Positions 31,263-41,984 of a DNA stretch of 64,000 nucleotides are shown here, piece after piece. This stretch comes from Psilocybe azurescens (Eukaryota; Basidiomycota; Agaricomycetes; Agaricales; Agrocybaceae): positions 28,843 to 92,842 of the forward strand of contig JAJIRX010000828.1 of assembly GCA_023853785.1 (NCBI GenBank). Direction: 5' to 3'. The notes under the pieces are model-generated. The model made no database searches, was not told where the DNA came from, and was given only the letters and a program-made list of their open reading frames with translations. The stretch's first letter is position 1, and the number at the start of each line of letters is the position of its first letter. A program made the translations under genes and the position numbers.

Positions 31263-34200
31263 CAGTGTTGTCTTGACCCGATTGACCCGGTCAATAACTC
31301 GGGTCAAGTCAATCGTCAGTCAATATTGACCGGGTCAGTCAATAAAGGTCAAGTAGGTCAAAGTCACGCCACCACTATATTTTGATTAGATCGTTCTTAG
31401 TTCAAATGCAACTTTTAGCCTCCTTATTTAGTCAGAAGTATTGAGTAGAACAAAATAGATATTAGCCATTGAGTATGGTACGCGATGAGTGTTGCTACAA
31501 ACTCCCCAATGCCCCCAAAATCACCTATCTGGAACTATTTCTACAGCAATCGAACAAAATTCAAGACTAATCAGACACATTGCAATGCATGGTGCAAATA
31601 CTGCGTTGACGTATATATTCGAGTCCAACAGGCTGCAGATCAAGATGCGCTTGATCGAGGCGAGAGGAGCACTGTTCGTACACGAGAGCAGCTTATTGAT
31701 GAAGGTGTGTAGCAATAATCTTTATTTGCTGAAAACTTCTGAGTTGAATTTGTGAAGGCTCAGCGTATTTATCTGTTGAACCTTTAGTCGGAAAGTTAGA
31801 TCCACTCAAGACACACCTCCTGAAAAATTGCAAGCACGTTCCAAATGATACCAGGTTGCAGGTTGAGCAAGAGCTTTCAAACATAAAGACAAACCAAATA
31901 CCTACTCGAACACCTTCCTTTAGTCCACATTCCAGCTTATCGCCTTCACCCAATACAGCTTCAACTAATATGCAAGATGGGCGGCCACCGAAACGGCAGA
32001 AATCAGGATACAATGCCCAAGAAGAATTTGAATCCGACCTTTGTAAACTGTTCGTGGCGTGTGGGGTCTCATGGAATTCAGCAAATAATCCACAAACCCA
32101 TGAATTCGCTGAAAAGTGGCTTCCGGACGATGTTTCTGTTCCGGACCGCCCGTATTCTCAGTGGGCGTGTGTTGGATAAGGAAGTGGCAAAGGTTGAGGA
32201 CAGGATTAAGATGGCCGTTAAAGGAAAATTTCGCGACGGGCCAGGGTGATGGATGGAAGAATGTTGCAAAAACTTCGGTGGTAACTACAGTAATGACTGT
32301 TGAAAGAGAGGTAAGTTAAAATCTATTTAAACTTAATTCATCCTCTTTACACCGAATCACAGCCATACCTTGTACACACCCATGATATGACTGGTGAACC
32401 AAAGACCGGTGATCGACTCCTTGAGCTGGTTTTGGAGGACATAGAATTCATGGTCAAGCGGTTTGGGGTTGAGGTAATTGGGTGGTGCACAGATGATGGG
32501 CCTGATGGGAAGAAAATGCGGCGGTTGCTCAGGCTAAAGTTCCCTTGGATGTTTGTGATCGTTTGCTGGGCACATCAAATCAATCTTGTTGTCGGTGACT
32601 TTCTGAGCACCAAATCGGCATATCTTCAAAGTGTCAAGGACGCACTTGAAGTCATCAAATGGTTTAACGATCACAGCAAGGCATTGGCACTACTTAACAA
32701 GGAGCAGAAGTGGACGTATAATGAGTGCTGGGCTCTAATCTTGCCTGTTATTACACGATGGACAGCACACTACTTGACAATAACACGTATTCTGAAGGTC
32801 CAAGGAGCCATGCGGTCATGTGTTCTTCGGTAAGGAAGAAGAGCTGATTGTCACAGCTGGAAAGAAGGATGCGGCAAAGGAGCGGGCAAAGGAGATCCTG
32901 GCCATAGTCCGTAAAGATGAATTCTGGGGCAATCTAAAAGAGTAAGTTCTTTCTAGATGGTCAAACCTTGTTACACGCTCACCAAGTTCAATGAAATGTA
33001 GAATTCAGGCCATTCTTGAGCCCCTCGCAATAGCTGCTAACGTTACACAAGCGTCGCATACACGTCTTGACCATGTTCTCATCACCCTCGGAAACCTATT
33101 CCGCATCTATACAGATGCAACCATGGATGGGCCATCACAGACGAAAATCCTCAGTAGCCTCGAAACACGTTGGGCTGCTGCAGATCAAGATATATTCATC
33201 GCAGCCGTCTTCCTAAATCCGTATATTCGTGGTCAGATATTCAAACGTTCGGCACTTACCTCATCTGCGATGTACGATCTTATTGAGCGGGTTTTTGAAC
33301 GGGTATATGACCGGAAGGCAGATCTAAGCCTGTTTCTTGCATTCAGTGACTACGAAGCAAGAAAGGGAGAGTTTTCATATTCTGGGATGAATCTAGATAA
33401 AATGGCTGAGTTGTATAAACAGGCGGTATGCAAACCCTCTTCAATCTTTACGATATTTAACACATCCACATAGGATGTTCCCATTGATCTCGTCGTCATA
33501 TGGAACAGAATTGATACCGACCTATTCCATGGCCACAACAATCTTACGAAACTCGCAATCCGCATTCTCAGTGTCGTCGCAAACTCAGCTGGCTGTGAAC
33601 GCTCTTTTAGCATTTTCGGTAACATACACATGAAGACACGGAACAAACTCTCATCTCAGAAAGTCCATAAAACTGGTGTCGTGAAAATGGAACTTCGGCG
33701 ACAGCATTTTGAGGCTGGGCGGATACCGACTCGGAAGAAAAGGACATTTGGTGACATCGACACACCCAACTCCGTCACAGCATCTGTTAATATCGAGGCT
33801 GAATCAGAACCTATTGATTTCCTCCAGTCATTAGTCGACGATGCCACAAAACGAGATTGATGGCGACGACTTACCAGAATCCATCCTCTCTGTGCCAACC
33901 CTCTCCACTCAAACTAGACCCTCTATTCCCCAAGAACCAACTTTACATCGTCAACCAAACAGAAGCAATCCTCGCATACCACTCAAGGATCTCTTCAATT
34001 ATCCAACGGCAGGGAGAGAAGATGGGCTGGCTTTCTATTGGAACGGAGGAGTCAAAAACCTTGCATCAGAGCTTCGCAGCTACGATGAAGGGCGTCAGGA
34101 AGAGACAATGGACATAGAGCCAGCAAGGCGGGATGAGCGCCAGGATGAGCATCAAGAAAACGCGGATATTGATTATTAATTAACCTTGTGTCTTGCTTCG

Positions 34201-34332
34201 GTAACCTATAGCCGTACTTTACCGGTATCCCACGAATTTTATAGACCAGGTCTGACCCAAAATATTGACTGACCCCACTTTTTGACCGACCCTTTGACTG
34301 ACCCGGTCTGACCGGGGTCAATGACAACACTG
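31263..34332 (+). mobile_element. hAT transposon inserted in the minisatellite
   Basis: The termini are CAGTGTTGTC (31263-31272) and the perfect inverse GACAACACTG (34323-34332). The exact 8-bp duplication CTCACCCT lies at 31255-31262 and 34333-34340. Subterminal zones carry GGTCAA/TTGACC motifs (CCCGGTCAATAACTCGGGTC, GACTGACCCGGTCTGACC). Length is 3,070 bp. It carries one plus-strand transposase gene with frameshifts. Confidence 0.95.
31485..33860 (+). pseudogene. hAT transposase (BED finger, RNase H-like core)
   Basis: Exon 1 (31485-31704) begins a BED-type zinc finger: SPIWNYFYSNRTKFKTNQ and CNAWCKYC; after an intron (about 31705-31788) it completes with LKTHLLKNCKHVPND. Next come EFESDLCKLFVACGVSWNSA, LSGRVLDKEVAKVEDRIKMA and DGWKNVAKTSVVTTVMTVER, in three different frames, so one-base shifts occur near 32150 and 32230. 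After an intron (GTAAGT at 32310 to CACAG at 32362): VIGWCTDDGPDGKKMRRLL (catalytic Asp region), CWAHQINLVVGDFL, WTYNECWALILPVITRW. Another shift occurs near 32815. The C-terminal dimerisation region (33580 onward) has ANSAGCERSFSIFGNIHMKT, with the conserved Glu in CERSF. The C-terminus is LQSLVDDATKRD. Three shifts make it a pseudogene, but the element looks young. Confidence 0.9.
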
Positions 34333-34640
34333 CTCACCCTTGCCGCCCTTGTTCTTGCCTTTGCCGCCCTCATCCTTGCCCTTGCCGTCCTTGCCCTTGC
34401 CACCCTTGTCCTTGCCCTTGCTGCCCTTGTCCTTGCCCTTGCCACCCTTGTCCTTGCCCTTGCTGCCCTTGTCCTTGCCCTTGCCGCCCTTGTCCTTGCC
34501 CTTGCCGCCCTTGTCCTTGCCCTTGCTGTCCTTGCCCTTGCTGTCCTTGCCCTTGCTGTCCTTGCCCTTGCTGTTCTCGTCCTTGTCCTTGCCCTTGCCG
34601 CTGTCCTTGTCCTCGCTCTTGCCACCATCCCTCGCCCCAC
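34333..34640. repeat. CCTTGCCCTTGCTGCCCTTGT minisatellite, right part
   Basis: Continuation of 31090-31262 after the hAT. About twenty CCTTGCCCTTG units with GCTGTCC or GCCGCCC variants, degrading after 34580. Confidence 0.9.
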
Positions 34641-35011
34641 GTCCTGGTCCACGCCCGGTGGGTCCTATCTGTCGTCCTTGTGGTCCCTTGCAGTCCTCGC
34701 CCTTGCCCTTGCCCTCCCGGTCCTCGTCGTGGTCCTCATCTGTGTCCTCGTTGTTGCCAACGCAGTTGTCCTTGTTGGTGTGGCTGTCGCTGGTTGTTCT
34801 CGTCCTCTGTCAGCGTCAGGTTGGCTCTCGCCTAGCTCTGACCAACAAGGCGGTGGTGGTGGTGGAAGGAAAAGGGTTGGGGTTGGAATCAACAACGGAC
34901 CGACGTGGCATCAACATGTCATGCACGCGTTGTTGTTTGTCCTGTGCTGAGCAGTGCCGAGAATTTCGGCCGCATCACTATGTATTTAACTAATTTTATT
35001 ATTTTCCATAA

Positions 35012-35087
35012 GCCTTTGTGGCTCAGTTGGTTTATCCCGCTTGCGTTCGGCATTCTCTGATGCCCGAGTTCAATTCTCGTTTGTGTC
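35012..35087 (+). ncRNA. tRNA-like sequence with A and B boxes (candidate SINE or tRNA pseudogene)
   Basis: TGGCTCAGTTGG at 35019-35030 fits a Pol III A box and GAGTTCAATTC at 35066-35076 a B box, spaced as in a tRNA gene. The T arm is readable (CGAG-TTCAATT-CTCG). A run of ten T follows at 35088-35097, a Pol III terminator. The acceptor stem (GCCTTTG against TTGTGTC) and D stem do not pair well, so this is not a working tRNA. Confidence 0.45.
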
Positions 35088-35129
35088 TTTTTTTTTTCTA
35101 TACTAGTATAAATTATAATAAAAGGACAT

Positions 35130-35380
35130 CCGTTGGACTTGTCTGCTGGAATTCCAACGGTCATGTCCGGTGGGATTCCGATGGACTTCCATTGGACTTC
35201 CATTAGTCCTGTGCAGTCATTTCCAGTGGACAGTCCACCTGGACAGTCTGTTGGACTTGTAGTCTGGTTGGACATTCACCGGAATCTCACCAGAATCTCA
35301 CCAGAAAATTTCAGCAGTCCTAGACCAGAAAAATTGTCATTCTGAATATAGAAAGTCCAACAGAGTCCGACCGGAGTCCG
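35130..35380. repeat. Right subterminal repeats (TCCATTGGAC, TCCAACGG)
   Basis: Copies of GGACTTCCATTGGACTTCCA, CCAGTGGACAGTCCACC and GAGTCCGACCGGAGTCCGAC lead into the terminus at 35411. Confidence 0.75.
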
Positions 35381-35539
35381 ACCAAAAAATGGGGGGCCGT
35401 GTAAAGACCTCTTAAAAGGGTAGAATTTTCAAAATATTTTTATAGAATTGTCAAATCTTAACAGAATATTATTTTCTTGAGATCGTTCTAAAGCTATAAA
35501 TTACTTCTACAATTATTACCTCTATAACTTTGCATATTT

Positions 35540-35742
35540 TTAGGTGTAATACTGGTTAAAACTGGTTAAGACTGGTTAAAACCAAGACTGGTCCAGGACT
35601 GCAAAGGACTGCAAAAGACCAGTCTTAAGCAGTTCAGTCTGGTTTTTTGAGGTCCTAGGACAAAGATGGTCTGGTCTTGGTCCGGGTCTTACAAAATTTG
35701 GCCAAAAGACTGAACTGAACTGGACTTTCAAACACTAATTTT
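35540..35742. repeat. hAT-like end with CTGGTT/CCAGTC subterminal repeats
   Basis: Repeated ACTGGTTAAAACTGGTTAAG, GGACTGCAAA and CTGGTCTTGG motifs. Read on the minus strand from 35742 the sequence starts TTAGTGTTTGAAAGTCCAG, like a hAT terminus. No second end or target duplication was identified. Confidence 0.4.
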
Positions 35743-36065
35743 GTGTAGTATGATTATTAATATTAAAAGCACAAGCTTCCCTTCCCAGTGACAAACTAGT
35801 CATTGTAAAATTTGATTGAAGTGTTAAGCTGCAAGCACACTCTGCAGCAAATATCTCACCACAAACAACAATGCAATACAGAAGAGCAAATTTGGTAAGT
35901 TTCATTGGAATTTTAATTTGATCAAAAACATTGTTAGCAACTCTATCTTCAATGCTTCATGACTGATTTACATCCTATACATGAAAAATTAATGGTATTG
36001 TGTTGATAAAATATTATCTGCATACAAGTACATATATATTTTAATTTTTTGCACTTAAAATGCGA

Positions 36066-36204
36066 AATTACTGCTGAAAGCCCCGCCTGAGCCAAAGCCA
36101 GGCTGGGCCAAGCCTGAATTTTGGCCTGGAGCCTGGTTCACAATTTTGTGAAGCCTGAGCCCCTAAAGCCAGGCCAAAGCTGGGGCTTTCAGGCCAAGCC
36201 CAAG
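36066..36204. repeat. hAT-like solo end with AAGCCCAGGCTT-type repeats
   Basis: AAAGCC, AGGCC and GGCCTG phrases in both orientations. From 36204 on the minus strand it begins TTAGTGATGTGCCAGCTTGG, hAT-like. It truncates the CACTA arm that begins at 36205. Confidence 0.45.
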
Positions 36205-36412
36205 CTGGCACATCACTAATTCTGGGAAGAAATACAATTTTTAGAGACTCCCAGAGCTGAGAAAACACTTGTATGATAAGGAGGATTAAATGCTGCCTAA
36301 CATGCACCTTTATATGCTGTACTGATGGGTTCGCTAATAATAAGTGCTTTGCACATGGCTTGTTGCCAGGCATTTTGATTCATTAATAACCAGTGTCTTA
36401 AAACGTCACAAT

Positions 36413-38831
36413 CTATAATATAAGAGAGGATGGTTTCTAAAAAGGAAAAACCAAATTATGTAAGTCAAGTTACTTAATCATGACAAAGCACACTGTTGTG
36501 TTTTGGGGCCTGTAAAGCGGGCGCCTTTTGAAATAAACAACCAGTGACTGATGGCAAACAACAAAATAAGTGCCACAAAGCCTGGAAAACATTCTGTGCT
36601 TAAATAATAAGCCCTCAATGTGTCTATTAGCCATACCCAGCTGTATTGAAGCTGCTTTGGGTGGCTCTGAAAACAAAAAATATGCACACTCTTGCATGCA
36701 CAGTGCACAGTGCACTATGAGCAAGTGGATCAATAAATCTGTGTCAAAGACTATTTGAATGGGACATCTCTGTCTGCAGATATTGTGGTTGGTTGACACC
36801 TTTGTAATGGAGACTATGTATTGGATAACAGAGTTAAAAGGCTGAAATAAATACAACTAAATAAATATCAAAACAGGGGCATTGTGGACAGTGGAAAAGT
36901 TAGTATGAAATGAATTATAGTTGGAAATGTTTAAATAAAGGTGTAGACAGAAAGATAGCACTGGGACACAATTTTACAATGGGAAAAGTAAAGGGACAGC
37001 TATTTTAAATTTTAATTGTGAAGAGTGTAATCTGTAAATTTTAAAATGATACAGTGCTGCAGGTGCTGTGCATAGTAGAATATTCCAGTTCTCTATGCAA
37101 AAAGAATGTTATTACAAGTAATCTACACAATAATTGTTCAAGAGTGGGCTGGGGATATATTGTGGAAATGTATAGTGGCATGGACATAGCGCCAAAGGTG
37201 GCATGCTTTTGCAGAGACATACCCAAATGTTTTTCATTAGACATAGAAAGGGTGAAGTGATGAAATATTGATATTATATTTAGTATGGAGGTGTAGAGCA
37301 CCAACTTATCAAATCCCAGATGCACTGTGCTGTTTAGCTTTATGACTGACACATAGCAGCAGGGGGATTTGTGGATGTGTGGGTGCTATTTAAATAAAGA
37401 TTTGGATAGAAAGACAGCACTGAGACATGCCTTTGCAATTGAAAATAGGTGATATACAGTGCTGTAAAGGTAGTAAAATTAATTTTTGAGAATAAAGCTG
37501 GAGTATGCTTTGCCCATGTAGTGGGTAAAATTAAAGAGAGTGTTAATATTAGGAGTGGGAATTGACATTTGAATTGTAATGTACTATAGGATATAGATTG
37601 ATGTGATTAATTCATTTACAGGACCAAAGTGGTGGGGGCTGAGAGCAGCTATTTGGATTTTGAAGAAAAAAGTGTAAGTTATAAAATTTAAAATGGCACA
37701 GCAATGCAGGTGCTGTGCATATCAAGATATTGGTGGGTAATGAAAGGGCAGTCAAGTATTATAAGTAATAGAGGCAATAATTGGCAAATAATTGGGAGTG
37801 GTGATGGGCAGGGATGTAGATTGACTGAGTACAGGGGTGAAGTTGTGGTGGATTAGTTGGAGTGGGTGTAATATGGTTTTAAATTTTGGTTGGAGATTTG
37901 TGAGATTGTTAGATAGAGACAGAAATGTTCACTGTTATTGACAGTCAGTGAAAAAAAGTGAGTATGGAGGTGCTACAAATGTCTATAGTGAGATAGAGAG
38001 ATGGAGCAGTGATAAGATGTAGGCCTGAGGATGAAGCAGAAGTGGTGAGTGGTGTGAATGCTCTGTGATATGTTATGAAAATTGATTTTAGATTGTAATG
38101 TACTATAGGGTGTAGATTGATGTGATTAAATTTTGTAGAATTTAAGTAGTGGGGTGTAGAGACAGATATTTTGGTTGTGAAGAGAAAGAGTGTAAGCTAT
38201 GAAATTTAAAATAGCATGGCACCTATGAGGTGAGTGATAGATAGTAAATGAGTAGTGCAGTATTGTATAAAATATAAAGTAGAATAATAATTAATTGGGA
38301 GTGGATATGGGTGTGAATATTAAAACAGACATGGTGGCAAAGGTACTGTGGATTAGTTGGAATGGGTTTAATATGGTTTAAAAATTTTGTTTGAGATTGT
38401 TGAAGCAAAAGAAATTTAATGGACACAGAATATAGAGTGCTGTGTATAAATATTTGTGTATTTGTTCACTGTTATTGACTGAGTGTATATAATTTGACTA
38501 TGAAGATGCTGTGTGCCTCCATAGTGGGATGGAAGAGTGCAACCCCAACAAGCTGTAGGACAGGCTGTGATGTGTAGGAGGTGTGAAGCAAGAGGGGATG
38601 AGTGCAGCTCATCCCCCAAGAGTGACTGCTATTATTATTATTTTCATGAGACATGGAGTGTCGATAAAAAGGGGGGGATGAGCAAAGCTCATTCCCCCAA
38701 GATATAATAATTGTAATTGGTATTATTTATATTTCAATGAGGAGGTGCAGGGTGCCGACAAGCGGGGGTCTGGGGGCGCAGCCCCAGTGAGCTGTTGACC
38801 CTGCCATGAAGCACAGGGGGTGAGCAAGCGA
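36413..38831 (+). mobile_element. AT-flanked noncoding element, copy 1
   Basis: Starts CTATAATATAAGAGAGG, ends GGGGGTGAGCAAGCGA, flanked by AT on each side. The intact CACTA arm at 49488 (CATCATATTGTGACG) shows the empty site, so the insert added one AT. The 3' part has hairpins (GGATGAG...CTCATCC near 38598) and GGGGGTCTGGGGGCGCAGCC near 38764. The interior has decayed repeats of 350-550 bp, each with a TTTTAAAATGATACAGTGC-like phrase (for example near 37040, 37690 and 39636). No coding sequence. AT insertion recalls Helitrons, but the 3' end is not CTRR on either strand, so I leave it unclassified. Confidence 0.6.
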
Positions 38832-38866
38832 ATCCCCGACGCCAGCGGCCGGGTCATAAAGCTCAT

Positions 38867-40630
38867 CTATAATATAAGAGACGGTTTTTCTAAAAAAGGA
38901 AGGAGCAAATTACTTAAGCATGACTAATTATTATTAAGCAGACCTCTGTGTTTTGGGGCCAGCGCTGCGGGGGCTTTTGAAACAAACAATCAGTGGCTGA
39001 TGGCAAACAATAAAATGGGTGCCACAGGCTAACAAACATTTTGTGCCTACACTGAACATGTCTATTAGCCATAACCTGGGTGGTTTAAAAACAAAAAAAC
39101 ATGTACAGTGGGCACCAGGGTCAAGTGGGCCAATAAATCCACATACATTAAAGACTATTTTAATAGCATTTCTGGCCACAGATATTGTGTTTGTTTGCCA
39201 TCTGTATAACAACTGTATAAAGTTGCAAAGTTGAAATGGAAACTGCGGAATAAATTTGCAAGCAAGGAATGTTGTGAACAGTGGACAAGCTGATGTGGAA
39301 TGAACTATGGGTGGGTGATCATGTTTTCTCTGAGTGAAAGTGTTTAAATAAAGATGTATGTATATAGAGAGATAGCAGTGGGATATGGTTTTGCAATTGG
39401 AGATAAATAGTCTCCAGTACAGTACAGATGATAAAAAAAATTGAGGATGAAGCTGCAGTGTGCTTTACTCCAAATGTAATGGGTAAAATATAGACACTGT
39501 TAACTATTGTGCATGAGAATTAACATGTAAATTTTAATTACTATGGGCTGTAGATTAAAGTGATTAATTTGCAGGACAAATGTAGTGGGGTGAGAGGGCA
39601 GCTATTTTAATTGTGAAGAGTGTAAGCTATAAATTTTAAAATGATACAGTGCTGCAGGCATATAGCAGCAGGAGGATTTGTGGGTGTGTTGGTTCTATTT
39701 AAATAAGATGTGGATGGAAAGATACCATTGAGACATGATTTTGTAATTGGAAATAAGCAGTGTACAATACTGTACAGACAATAAAATTATTTATTTGAGG
39801 ATAATGCTCCAGTGTGTTTTACACATGTAAAAATAAATACATTATTAAGTATTGGGTGTGAGAATTGAGATTTAAATTTTAAAGCGCTATAGGTTGTAGA
39901 TTAATGTGATTAATTTGCAGGACTATTTTGATTGTGAAGAAGAAGAGTATAAGGTATGAAATTTAAAATAGTACAGTGCTGCAGGTGCTGTGCATATGAG
40001 GTGATTTGTGGATAGTTGATGTATAGTGGAGTATTGTATAAAATATAAAGTAGGATGATGATTGATTGGGAGTGGACATAGACAGGGATGTGGATATTAA
40101 AACAGGCATGGTGGCAAAGATACTGTGAATTAGTTGGAGTGGGTGTAATATGATTGAAATTTTAGTTTGAGATTGTTAAAGCAAAGAAATATTTAGTGGA
40201 CACAGAATGTATAGTTCTGTGTATATATATTTGTGTATTTGTTCAGTATTATTGACTGTGAGTATATATAATTTGACTATAGAGATGCAGAGTGCAACTC
40301 CAGCAAGCTGTAGAGCAGACTGTGAAGTAGAGGAGGGGGATGAGCACAGCTCACCCCCCTCCCACATTATATGAGTGAGGAGATGTGAAGCAAGAGGGGA
40401 TGAGCGCAGCTCATCCCCAAGAGTGACTGCTATTATTATTATTTTTCATGAGGTATAGAATGCCAATAAAGAAGTGGGGATGAGCAAAGCTCATTCCCCC
40501 CAAAGACATTATGATTGTGATTGGTATTATTTATTTATCAATGAGGAGGCGCAAGGCGCTGACAAGTGGGGGTCTGGGGCACAGCCCCAGCGAGCTGTTG
40601 ACCCAGCCGTGAAGCACAGGGGGTGAGCGA
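38867..40630 (+). mobile_element. AT-flanked noncoding element, copy 2
   Basis: Starts CTATAATATAAGAGACGG and ends CACAGGGGGTGAGCGA, again between AT dinucleotides. It is homologous to copy 1 throughout but about 650 bp shorter. A 35-bp linker (38832-38866) separates the two. Same terminal hairpins (GGATGAGCGCAGCTCATCC near 40397). Confidence 0.6.
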
Positions 40631-41976
40631 ATATGATGGATGTGGCTAACACCATTTAATATGTCTTAAGTAATACTAGTAATTGGTGTGTGAAAGCACT
40701 GATCCGGGTCGGCAGCATTAATCAGCAGCAAATTTGACTTAACGGTGATTTAACACCATATAATAGTGTTCCCCTTCCCACAGTGCACAGTTATCTACTA
40801 TGATAAACACAGAGAAGTGCGCGCTGTGGGTGCAGATGCAAAGCGAGAGGACACCAAAGCTGATGCTGAAGACAAAGAATGGACAAAGGCAGAATGGCAA
40901 GTTCTCTTTGTTCTTCCAAAATATTGAACCTGAAAGATTAACACCCAAGGGTAAAACTGTGCACAAACTTCACCTGCGCCCCCCAAAGCCCCAGCTCTGC
41001 GTTGATTGTCAGCCATGCCATCCCACCTCTTCCCGAAGGGAAGACGGTCATAGACGTCTTTGCCGACTTTCTGCGCTACCTCCACCAATGTGCGTGGAAA
41101 TATATCAAGGAAACACACCCCAACGGTGCCGATATGTGGAAGAATCTCGAAACCCGCACCGACTTTGTGCTCACACATCCTAACGGCTGGGAAGGAACTC
41201 AGCAGAGCCGGATGCGGCGGGCTGCAGTAAAGGCGGGCTTGATTCAGAATAGTCTGGCTGGGGAGCAGCGTCTCTCGTTCATTACAGAGGGCGAAGCTAG
41301 CTTGTACTTCTGTATTCAGGCAGGATTGACAATCCACGCTATGGAGGTGAGAAATATTCGTCTGTCATCGCCGCGAATGGACCCGCCGCTTAAGATTTCT
41401 GATTATTCATAGCAAGGAAAGGGCATCCTTTTGTTGATGCCAGCGGAGGCACCGTCGATATCACCGCGTATAAACAAATATCCCAGGATACACACTCATT
41501 TGAAGGAGTGGTTGCTCCACAGTGTATGACTTCTGAAACTATGTTCACAATCCAACTTTCTTACGAGCTGTTTCTTTTGGTACAGGCCATTTTCAAGGGT
41601 CGGTCTTTGTGACCAGCAAGGCGAGGGAATTACCTTGAGAGTCAGTGGCTTAAACATTTCTTGCTATTATGTATTTACCCATATTTTTTTCAACATTCGC
41701 AGACCTTTTAGAAACTCTTGCTTTATGGATGATATCCCGAACATAACTGAATATTTTGACAAGGGCACCAAGCTCAGATTCCACAACGACAACAACGCGC
41801 AGTACATCAAATCCGGAAGGCGTGGGGACAAAGACCCTTTACTGAATATTCAAGTGGACAGCTCAAATTACTTGGGTGAGTGCTATAAGTTTATCAGCTC
41901 ATCTTTTTGCTGAGCGACAGTTATCTGATCTAGCTCCGATGTAGCTTCCTTCTTTGAACCATCCATCCAATGTATA

Positions 41977-41984
41977 GTGGAATC
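41977..41984. repeat. Target duplication GTGGAATC (left copy)
   Basis: Repeated exactly at 43178-43185 on the other side of the inserted element. The host protein reads continuously across one copy. Confidence 0.92.

Larger units (their letters stand above)
29865..35411. mobile_element. Pair of KDZ-type ends enclosing minisatellites and a hAT
   Basis: The left end near 29865 is CTGTGTACTTTACAGTGCCCC; the right end read inward from 35411 is GAGGTCTTTACACGGCCCC. Both are followed by related subterminal motifs (TCCAATGGAC, TCCAACGGAC, TCCACTGGA). Without the nested hAT the unit would be about 2.5 kb and has no transposase. Flanking 8-mers (left TCCCATAC, right TTAAAAGG) do not match, so the two ends may belong to different insertions. 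Confidence 0.5.
36205..40785 (-). mobile_element. CACTA (EnSpm/Plavaka) end fragment, interrupted
   Basis: Read on the minus strand from 40785, the sequence starts CACTGTGGGAAGGGGAACAC and stays similar to 49332-49690 for about 365 bp, excluding a 4.2-kb insertion. The first part is 40785-40631 and the rest 36412-36205. It keeps no transposase; the inner part was lost where the hAT-like end at 36204 begins. The terminus abuts the Hsp70-like pseudogene. Confidence 0.75.

Noticed and set aside
30600..31329. ORFs of 206-249 codons rich in Val/Leu/Ala or Cys/Pro
   Set aside because: They are readings of GTC-rich and CCTTGCCCTTG repeats, and the last ones run into the hAT end.
34321..34993. ORFs of about 210 codons rich in Leu/Ala/Pro
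   Set aside because: Same minisatellite after the hAT insertion.
35012..35087. Functional tRNA gene
   Set aside because: A and B boxes are good, but acceptor and D stems do not pair.
29865..35411. A single KDZ element with target duplication
   Set aside because: Flanking 8-mers differ and the left terminus is irregular, so the pairing of ends is only tentative.
36413..40630. Helitron call
   Set aside because: Insertion at AT and terminal hairpins fit, but neither strand ends in CTRR and no Rep/helicase is present. Left unclassified.
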